This document shows positions 56,062-63,772 of a stretch of DNA of 63,772 bases, piece after piece. The notes beneath the pieces were generated by a model, which saw only the letters and a list, made by a program, of their open reading frames with translations, searched no databases and was not told the DNA's origin. Every line of letters starts with the position of its first letter. The first letter of the stretch is position 1. The position numbers and the translations under genes were made by a program. This DNA comes from Mesaphorura yosii. Its lineage: Eukaryota > Arthropoda > Collembola > Poduromorpha > Tullbergiidae. The DNA lies in the NCBI GenBank assembly GCA_009869945.1, contig WIXG01000401.1:1-63772 (forward strand), given 5' to 3'.

Positions 56062-57758
56062 TTTACTCAATGTTGACTATTTCTAATCATGTTTTCGTTT
56101 AGAAATATGTGCATGTGTATTAAAGAGTATTCTCTGATTTAATAAATGCTCCGAATTCAGTTAACTTGATTGTCGACATCACGTTTTAAAATGACGTAAT
56201 ATTTGATTGCGTTTACTGTCAGTTGACCCTGATCAAGAGTTCAAAGCCTCTGCATCGATAAACTAAGATTATGGCCAAGTGTTCCATTCCAAGGTTAGGT
56301 AAGGTTAGACTTCAGATTTTGCAAATTCGGTCAAACTTTTATGAACGGAATAAAATCTGAATGCGCAAAGTGCGAAAGGAATTAAATGAAAGGAAAAAAG
56401 ACTGCACTTGTTTCATCCTTGACTGAACCACACGAGTCACGTCACATCATGCATAGCGTAGCTCAGTGCACGGCGTGATGCAATTATATATCAGCATCTA
56501 ATCAGAATCAGACGTTTGACACTTGTACACGAATTCGCACAACGCAAAAATACTCGACTTGCTGAAAAGTGTATGAAACTTGCGATGTTGTTTTGCCTGT
56601 GCCTTGAGCTGCTGGGAGGTTCAAGTCGGTCACATTGCATTGGCTTTCTCGTTGTCGAGTCGAATATCTGCGTAGTAACTGAAAGCTGTCGCTATATTCC
56701 CGACATAGTCCAAGACCTTCTCCCGTTGTCATTATTCTCTGACATGGGCGACAGCCCCGAGCCCAAGTATCCTGCCCTTGCGTATAATGCTCTTGATGTC
56801 TGTTTGTAGAACACATTTATTGTTAACGCGTGATGCACGCTGTTATCTCACCGGCCTGGCTAGTTTATTAATAAACAAACATTCCTTCATTATTCTCCAA
56901 CACTGAATGCGATGAATACTCATGTGATTTAGTAATATATTGAGAAAAACATAGGCTTGAAACTTGATGACGCGTCGCCCCACGTCTGCCATGACGAATG
57001 GCTGGCTTCTTATGGCATTTCGTTAGCGTTCATTCTGGAAGGTCAAAGTACAAGTTGTTCTCTAACCATAAACTTTATGGTTAGAGTCGTTAGAGAACAA
57101 CTTGCACTACGTACATGAACATGATGCGTACGGAGAGGCTGTATGGTAATGGCAATGAATGCCGGTCGTAGAGTACGTGTACACACTTCTCTCCAGAGGA
57201 ATTCTCGCCTAACTTTTCCCCATTGACGGATGACTAATACGAAGGTAGGTATTCAACCACACAAACTAAAGCTAAAGGGAAGCTATAGAACGGACATAGG
57301 GCTACAAGATGTAATAGTAGATCCGTTGTTTGTTCTAGCGCTAATCAAACACAGTTCAATGCCCAGTAACTGCATGATCAGGGGACTACAATCATGGCTC
57401 CATGTGCTCACTGTGCAAAGGAATAATAAGCCGACATATGTAAACTCATTACTCACGGTCTGCTTATGCAGTTAAAGCGCAAAAACTCGTTGGAATACCC
57501 GAATGGATTTTTATTGCGATTGCGATTGTTATCGTGTGTTTAAGCAAGGTTGTTTAATGTTCTAGTTTAATTCGCATGCATGGCTACGGCTATGAGGTTC
57601 AGACCATCATTTGTGCATCATACACTTCACAGTCACAGTCAAGTACTCGACCTGTCTCAAGCCTAATCTTTTGCCGTGTATTTCTTACCAACTTATTTTT
57701 TACGAGACGCGTGCGTCCGTGCCATACCGTGTCTTTCTTCCCTATCCAAGTTTATAAA
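56062..57758. other. Spacer between family members 4 and 5, with a composite hairpin
   Basis: No supported gene. An imperfect AGGTTAGGTAAGGTTAG lies near 56293. The striking element is the nested inverted repeat at 57051-57104, annotated separately. An open frame from 57576 runs into member 5, but its upstream codons are not protein-like. Confidence 0.4.
57051..57104. other. Composite hairpin: two competing perfect inverted repeats
   Basis: Outer arms CAAGTTGTTCTCTAAC (57051-57066) and GTTAGAGAACAACTTG (57089-57104) are perfect 16-bp complements. Inner arms CTCTAACCATAAA (57060-57072) and TTTATGGTTAGAG (57074-57086) are perfect 13-bp complements around one base. The shared CTCTAAC can pair with either partner, so two alternative stems are possible in RNA or single-stranded DNA. 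It could also be the footprint of a small fold-back element. Confidence 0.7.
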
Positions 57759-58707
57759 ATGCCCATCTTGTCCACGCTTCGTTACAAAAAGTCGCCGATC
57801 GAAACGGGAAAGTTTCCTATGCAGTACGAGTACGATATGGCAGGTCATCTCCAGCCACGCATTCTACTGCTGGCACAAATTCGGGGGCAGTTAGAGATTT
57901 TAATGCGTGCTGATGCTGACTCACACACTACCGATAAGACTGGACTCAGGTATGAATTCTTTTGTCACGACGCGCGCGCGCCGCGCCGTACTATTTGCGT
58001 TACGTTGACTTACCACTTGCCATTGCATCAAGACTTGAACTTGATCTCAAACGTCATTGAGACTTCAGCGCCAAGCTAAGCATATATACTTAATTATGTA
58101 CTAATTACTCTCAGTTGTAAGGCTGAAGCTCAACAATGGATTGGATCTTTGACTGACGACACGACCGCATTCTTGGCTGAAGTCAAACCAGACTTGCTTG
58201 AGGAAGTGCTGGAGACCGAAACCGCCATTCTGGGCCGCATGAGTCAACCTGATGCTGTTAAACTGAACGTGGTCGCAATTGATGAAAAAGATTTAGAAAG
58301 GCTTGTTCAACAGAGAGTCCTTCTGATTCAGCTTCATAAGAAAGCACAAAAACTTGTGCGAAAATCACTGAAGAAAGGCAACAGTCACTCTTATGGGACT
58401 TGGTGCAAGGTATGTGACATTAAAACACTTGTCGCTAAATCAAAATCCTAATGTCCTTAATTGGTTTTATTCACCTCAGAATCTGGAGGAATGGCACACG
58501 AAAGAGGCACGAGAATTGGAAGAAGATATGAGTACCCAATACGAAATTTCCAAGGTCCAATCGGGTTCAATCATTCAACGTAACCTCAGATCAGCAATTT
58601 GGTTCAGGGGATTGTCCACCTTGACCATGGAGCACAAGCGGAAAGGGATCTTTACCCGAATTGTGAGTCACATTCGAAACATATTTTGTGGCGGCACTAG
58701 GAACTGA
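57759..58707 (+). CDS. Novel helical family, member 5 (three exons)
   Basis: Exons 57759-57949, 58115-58409 and 58480-58707 join at phases 2 and 0 to 237 residues. The ATG at 57759 was preferred to one at 57576 because the extra codons lack any helical pattern. Exon 1 has LLAQIRGQLEILMRADAD. Exon 2 has LLEEVLETETAILGRMSQPD with DLERLVQQRVLLIQLHKKAQ, aligned with member 3. Exon 3 starts NLEEWHTKEARELEEDM and ends near a Cys-Gly-Gly tail. A GTGAGT at about 58664 inside exon 3 could be a further donor, so the 3' end is uncertain. Amphipathic helices throughout, no signal peptide, function unknown. Confidence 0.6.
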
Positions 58708-59922
58708 CAGCTGCTTTTCAGAGTTTAGAGTTTAGTTTAAAAATACCCATTACAACTGTTATCAATGATAAGTACATAATAGGACATTACAAGGCGTCCG
58801 ATAAGCTCCTGTTGTGCATTTGCTTCGAGTATGTTGACGTAGGTGATGTAACAAAATCAGTAATTGTAATTGTGAATGTCATTTTATAGTCATTTTTAGT
58901 CATTTCAGTACCAGTGAGATAATTGTTACAAAGTACAGCATTCATAGAATAGGATAGATCAATATGAATGATTACTGCTTATGAAATAGCGGCAATGAAA
59001 TAAAATTGAGGTGTGGTTCAAAGAAATTGGCATTTTGCGAATATTCATATTTGTTGTCTCCAGTTCAAGGTGAACACTACGCATTAATTGAGCCGTGAGC
59101 GTCCCATAAGTTTGATCCTTGCACCCGCGGTTTAATATCAGTGTCTTATCAGTTACCATAATCGTAATGGTCGTAGCGATGACACACGCATTTAGCACAC
59201 CGCAGTAGTAAAGAAAACGGGAACTTACCATAAGCGACGTGTCTTGAGCGGCAGCATCATGTGTCGACCATGCCATGGACTCCATGATCGCTGGCCCAGA
59301 TGTTGGACATACAAAAACCTGCAAGGCAAAGATACACGAGTCATGAGTTTCCATCCATTCAAATTGCGAATGCAATGCTATGAATGATTTAATTCGCAAT
59401 GCCAAAAGCCAAGCTCGTGTACTCTTCATTCATTTAACGTGCACGCCAACACAACCATTTGTATTGTATGAATACTCATCTATTGTATGCGCGCTCATCA
59501 AAAACGCGTGCGGTGGAAATAGGCCTTAAGGCGCATTTATCAGTAAGCCCGACCTTATCAGAAAGCACCACACGCGTCAAACACACAGCGCATTGTGTAT
59601 TGCGAAACTTGGCATGCGATTCTTCAACACGAGAAAACCAAAAAAATACAGAAGCCATTTTGGTACATTGTACGTGAAATTTCAGCCGCGAAATGGCGGA
59701 TACTCCGCCTTCGCAATATTTTTGCATTGGTGCGGAGTACTGTGCCTCTTGGCTCTATCGTGCAAATTGTAAATGAGATTTCAATTTCAATTACAGCGCA
59801 CATTACGCTAATACGTGTGTCCTGCTTTGTTCTGTGTAGCGAAATCTCTTCTCATTATTGATCCTCATCTTTGGTAACTTGTAGCACGTTTTAATTCGCA
59901 ATCAGCAACCGCACAATTAATA
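58708..59922. other. Spacer between family members 5 and 6
   Basis: No supported gene. Open frames on both strands are short or of mixed composition, and no repeat or RNA gene is recognised. Confidence 0.4.
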
Positions 59923-60413
59923 ATGTCGGTACTTACAACGTGGCCACAGAACTTTTACGACAGATTTAACAAAGAAATGGTGCAAAAGCTCAAGGGAATC
60001 ATTGGACAACTGGAAACTCAAAGCTCAATGGAAACCATGCTGGACTGGGTGATAAGGCATGAATACCTGATCAGTCGCCCAGCCGCCGAATACGGAGACG
60101 TTGAAGTGGACCTTGCGTGGACGTATTTAATTCTACTCAAGTTAAACTCTTAATAATTAGAACGTTTTTGAACTTAACCTAGCCTAAAGCTTAACTTTCA
60201 TAGCTAATTATCAACTTGACAATTAGACGAATTTGGTCTTGGTCCGGTTTTGTTCCAACTTTTAACTCTATTTTGGTTGGTGTGTGTTTTGGTTTCAGAT
60301 ACGCAAACATGGCTGGACAATTAATGCACACACTCATGGCATTTGCCAATACTGGACCACCTGCTAAAGTCACACGGTTCTTGCGGGAAGCGTGCACATT
60401 GATTGGCAAGTGA
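59923..60413 (+). pseudogene. Novel helical family, member 6, truncated after exon 2
   Basis: Exon 1 (59923-60122) and exon 2 (60299-60405) join at phase 2, and exon 2 ends at phase 1 before a GC-type donor (G|GCAAGT), the same phases as members 1 and 2. YDRFNKEMVQKLKGIIGQ, METMLDWVIRHEYL, TYANMAGQLMHTLMAFANT and FLREACTLIG align with member 4. No exon resembling the remaining two thirds of the protein is found in the next 1.3 kb. If unspliced, the reading ends at TGA 60411-60413. It is either a truncated duplicate or a short isoform-like protein of about 104 residues. Confidence 0.55.
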
Positions 60414-61777
60414 TTTAAAGTTTAAAAGGCCCCGGCCCAGTTTAAATCAATTCCGGGATGAAAGTTACTTTAAAATACTGTTTCATCTTCAAAGTATTTG
60501 CTTTAAAAGTAGTATTTATTGCTTATGCATGTGAATGGCTGGAATGAATGTATTAAATCGATATAGCATTTAAAAAACACCGCATTCAAATTTTAATTAG
60601 AATACGTGTTAAATAATGCGCTTAGGGAGTAATGACTCAAAGATTCATTGAGTACAAGTTTAAGCACTGAGGCCCTCTTTTGTTGCGAATTCGAAATGCC
60701 ACACACGACGTCAACACAGACGATCAGATCACACATTTTTGAATTTCTGCATTCACCGCAAGGTGGCGCACGTGTACGGCCACGGTGCCACGAAACTGCG
60801 AGCCATTTTGCACGAGCTCAATGCGTGATATCGTCAATATCACGTCACTCTCACTCTAGCACTCGAAGCATGAACATCTGCAAACTTGGTTTTGATTTTG
60901 GCTTACCGTCCAGAATTCGCGAATTTGCAAGTCGCAATTTTGTAAATTGTGGCTCGCTCGCTCCATCGTCATGAATTTTGCAAGTAAAATATTTGCATTT
61001 GCATTGCGGAACTTTCACCTGCACTTGTACTGCACTTCACTGACTAAAATTCGCGAATGCAAATGCAGAAGAAATGTGCGAAATGTTTGCAAGCTGCTAG
61101 CTGCGGTTAAGACTGGACTAAAACTGACCGCATTTCAATGCGAGGCGAGAAACATTTTTGTGGTGATTAGATAAGCCAGCTCAGTCACTCAAGTCTCAAG
61201 CTATGCAATGTGTATTGTGTATGTGTATTTATTGATCAGAGATTCCAGTACGGTTGACCGACTTTTTGGGAATTGCGATCGCGAAAAACGCGATCTGCGT
61301 CGTTACGCGCACGCGCGTGCGCGTGAAAGTGAACTGTTGACCAAATGCGAATATTTACGAATAAAGGAATACTTTAGCCAAAATGAATTGACCCTGAACT
61401 GTAGTTTCGAAAAGTGGTCACATTAAACGTACATTCACTATTTGACCCGAACGAGTCGAGTTGAGTGAAGCGATTAATTTTAAAATTCAAAGGACAGTGG
61501 ATTAAAGCTTATTAAGCTCGTCTGTGTCATTGAAGTCGCGATGAGGAGCTCAGAAGAAAGATGTACTTTACTTTGCATTTGCACATCCCACACGAGATAT
61601 GAAATACCCAAATAAAACAGGACACGACAGATCATGATCAAGAGATAATCTCAGGAGTCACCTCAATGTAATGTACTTTGCTGACCAGTGACCAGTCGTT
61701 GCCTTAGCAGCAGCAGATTCAGATATTATGTTGCTTAGCAATGCAATGGACAGATTACTCGACCGGTTTACGTAAGA
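60414..61777. other. Spacer with a GC palindrome; no supported gene
   Basis: AT-rich apart from a perfect 20-bp palindrome of alternating purine-pyrimidine at 61305-61324. No exon resembling the missing part of member 6 is found. Confidence 0.4.
61305..61324. other. Perfect 20-bp palindrome ACGCGCACGCGCGTGCGCGT
   Basis: Strictly alternating purine-pyrimidine and self-complementary, set in AT-rich DNA 30 bp after TGCGATCGCG. Such sequence can form a cruciform or left-handed DNA and contains CACGCG-type sites. Confidence 0.6.
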
Positions 61778-62302
61778 TTGATGTCTTTGGACTTTGTACA
61801 AACACGTACATGTATTACGCGTCAACGCGTGTGTGGAAGATGTTTTTTGTATTACAGTGATTATGCACACAACCTGTTCACCATCAGATTCACAACTGGG
61901 TTCAATTACTGGACCAGGATTAACAACCTGCACTGGATTAACAATCCGTGTACACAAGCCATACTGGAGAAGGAGGACACAGTGAATTTGGCAATGAACT
62001 GGCATGGCTACCAATTTATTGGGCCTGGGCTTGGTCGGTCACCCCTCCCCAGGAAACAAGATTACCACAATCAACTTGCAATTCTTGGAATTCGGAACCT
62101 CATGACTCATGTTGTATTATTTGCGTTTGGGTTTAGGTATTTACCAAACGGACTGCTGACGATTTTATTGACTCGTACAGATGTCTCATGCGAAATGTAT
62201 GCAAAATGTAATCATCATGACTGGATGCGAGCCACGACGCAAAAAGGGAAACTAGGGTTTAGCGTTCACTACACAGTCAGAGTCGTGAAGTTCCAGTACT
62301 AG
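61778..62302 (+). CDS. Unrecognised open frame, possible exon
   Basis: A 174-codon frame with aromatic-rich, protein-like composition (DTVNLAMNWHGYQFIGPGLG, LAILGIRNLMTHVVLFAFGF) and a TAG end. There is no signal peptide, repeat or known motif. A TTTAGGTATTT near 62134 could be an internal splice site. It may be an exon of a larger gene or a relic. No family is proposed. Confidence 0.2.
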   Translation: MMSLDFVQTRTCITRQRVCGRCFLYYSDYAHNLFTIRFTTGFNYWTRINNLHWINNPCTQAILEKEDTVNLAMNWHGYQFIGPGLGRSPLPRKQDYHNQLAILGIRNLMTHVVLFAFGFRYLPNGLLTILLTRTDVSCEMYAKCNHHDWMRATTQKGKLGFSVHYTVRVVKFQY

Positions 62303-62599
62303 AATATTTAAAGATACTCAACCTGCTTTTATAATGTGGATGCTTGAGATCCATTGAAATCAAAGAAGTGAAGGACGGAACCAGAGTAGGGGTCTTAGTC
62401 TTTTAGTATTTTATTTTCGGCTAGATTAAGTCCCGCGTGTCTGTGATTTTACGATTACCTTGTTCGGTTACTGCGTCATCATGGTATTCGCTTTGATTAA
62501 GAAACGACTCTCAGCTGCGCTGATATCACAATTTCATTGATACAGATTTATAAATAAAGATCCTGATTCTGCTGGACTCCAGTTACAGTCGCCAGCTCA

Positions 62600-63540
62600 A
62601 TGGGACAAGCACTCGCAGCGGGGCCCCAGACGTGGTTTTCGCGGACGACATTCCCAGGCTCGACGTGTACCAACCGAACGAGAGCACCCTGCCAGTCAGT
62701 TTCGAAGTTTTCAGTTCGTTTGTTGTGAAAGTCAGACTTTGTCCCGGTGTTCAGTGCGAGTTAGAAAAGCGGTACAGCCAAGACGTGGCACTGTTAGCGG
62801 TTTGCTACGTCGTTCCACAGCAGCTCCGTGCGGTCCTTCGTTCGAATCATTTCTCAGGCCTCCTGCGAGACCGCATGGCGGGACTGATGCAGTCACCGCT
62901 CATCTTCTTCTGGTGGGAAGTATCGATCTGGCAGTCGCAGAGATTAAGTCGGGTTCTGATCGAAGGAAGCTTCCTAGCATTGTGTGGGCAAGAGAGGCCA
63001 TTGGTGCAATTAACGCTGGACAGGTGTCGAGCTTCGTTGCTTTACTGTGAGTTCGACAAGCGGCGCATCTGGGATGACGTGAATTGGCTGGGCGTGTTTG
63101 ATGCGCCCACTTGGCTTCTGCTGCTCGGTGCCGCCGCCCTCAGCGCCTTGGTGGATGGAATTCGGATCGAGGCAGGTCTCGCATTCAGAATAGGGTTTCC
63201 TGCGCGTGCTCCAGAGCGAAGAAAACGCCCGAACCATGATCCAGCCGGCGATCGCCCTTGGCGCGTCAATCTTCTTGGGCTGGTATGAAAACTACATGAC
63301 GAGTGTGGCGATGGCGCCGAATCCACCGCGCTCTCAGAGCTGCTAGCCAGCAGTGTCACAAAATCGTGTACTACAACGGCCGGTTCAACAGCTCCTCCAC
63401 AGTCCCCTGTGTCTCCTTCCGTGGGATATCACGAAGAGTTTGTGCGGTTTGGTGCTCGTAACCCCAACGCAAGCGTAATGGGTGTGCCCCTCGACGACGA
63501 CGACAGCTGCTCGGCATGAAAAGAGGCCAAAACAGGCTGG
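62600..63540 (+). pseudogene. Third divergent ionotropic receptor, broken
   Basis: A frame to 63288 contains VALLAVCYVVPQQLRAVL and the first channel helix region FDAPTWLLLLGAAALSALVD. In a second frame FLRVLQSEENARTMIQPAIA with LGASIFLGWYENYMTSVAMA matches the third helix region (Asn/Phe-x2-Thr-Ser) of the receptors at 20.2 and 29.8 kb. A third frame goes on after 63346 with the second ligand-binding lobe. At least two indels and a TAG at 63344-63346 separate the parts, the pore helix is hard to find, and the N-terminus and last helix are missing. It is a dead or badly damaged chemoreceptor gene. Confidence 0.5.
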
Positions 63541-63629
63541 TTCAAGATAATTGGATGCATCTGGAGGCGCGTTGGCGCGAAATGCACATACCAGGAGCAA
63601 GCTGCCTGGTAGTCAAACCAGGGTGCGCT

Positions 63630-63765
63630 GATAATTATCAATGGATAATTATCATTGATAATTATCCGATAAATATCCGATAATTATCCGACCCCCTAAT
63701 GTTAAGGGCTAGTCGGATAATTATCGATTGATAATTATCATTGATAATTATCTAATAATTATCGG
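63630..63765. repeat. AT-rich fold-back element of GATAATTATC palindromes
   Basis: The 10-bp self-complementary word GATAATTATC occurs seven times exactly (63630, 63644, 63657, 63679, 63716, 63730, 63743) plus degenerate copies. It forms two arms, CCGATAATTATCCGAC and GTCGGATAATTATCG, around a loop of about 25 bp (CCCCTAATGTTAAGGGCTA). The layout resembles a fold-back miniature transposon or a small satellite. It runs close to the window end, so its right limit is unknown. Confidence 0.65.
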
Positions 63766-63772
63766 ATTTTTT

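Noticed and set aside
57576..57758. Longer N-terminus for family member 5 from the ATG at 57576
   Set aside because: The extra 61 codons are not helical or similar to other members, and the ATG at 57759 fits better.

Overview
The window is eukaryotic and reads as an arthropod genome, most likely a springtail (Collembola) or another basal hexapod. This rests on short introns of about 50-80 bp (GT-AG, two probable GC-AG), TATA boxes followed by CAGT-type initiators, an AA15-type lytic polysaccharide monooxygenase (LPMO), divergent ionotropic receptors, a gustatory-receptor-like exon, a galectin, EB-module Cys-rich proteins and a short CCTAA (TTAGG) tract. The species cannot be named from the sequence alone.

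0-5 kb: the start of a gustatory receptor (minus, running off the edge), an intact three-exon MFSD4/NAGLT1-like sugar transporter, and a secreted CUB protein interrupted by an in-frame TAA. 5-20 kb: secreted and carbohydrate-active genes. These are an unknown secreted protein, a tiny Cys-rich peptide, an intact LPMO, a spastin-like AAA relic, an ATP-grasp relic, a broken GT11 fucosyltransferase, a long YGGQ-repeat structural protein, two copies of an EB-module gene (both decayed) and a decayed GH29 alpha-L-fucosidase. 20-32 kb: two divergent ionotropic receptors (one frameshifted, one intact), a three-exon galectin, a secreted kelch protein, a defensin-like peptide, an LPMO relic, a leucine-rich-repeat relic, a frameshifted His/Tyr-rich secreted protein and an eight-Cys secreted protein. 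32-37 kb: a decayed C2H2 zinc-finger gene and two short coiled-coil genes.

40-60.5 kb: the most unusual part. Six genes that I cannot assign to any known family encode cytosolic-looking, probably all-helical proteins of about 180-310 residues. They resemble one another in sequence and in intron phase. Three lie on the minus strand (40.7-48.6 kb) and three on the plus strand (54.9-60.4 kb), separated by an ABCC transporter relic and a tandem repeat. I regard them as one local, lineage-specific family and the best candidate for something undescribed.

The right end holds a third, broken ionotropic receptor and an AT-rich fold-back element made of GATAATTATC palindromes. Across the window an unusual number of otherwise recognisable genes carry single-base frameshifts or lone stops. 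Some sit at homopolymers and may be assembly errors; others (multiple stops, truncations, lost zinc-binding Cys) are real decay. Exon boundaries were inferred by eye from splice signals and frame continuity.
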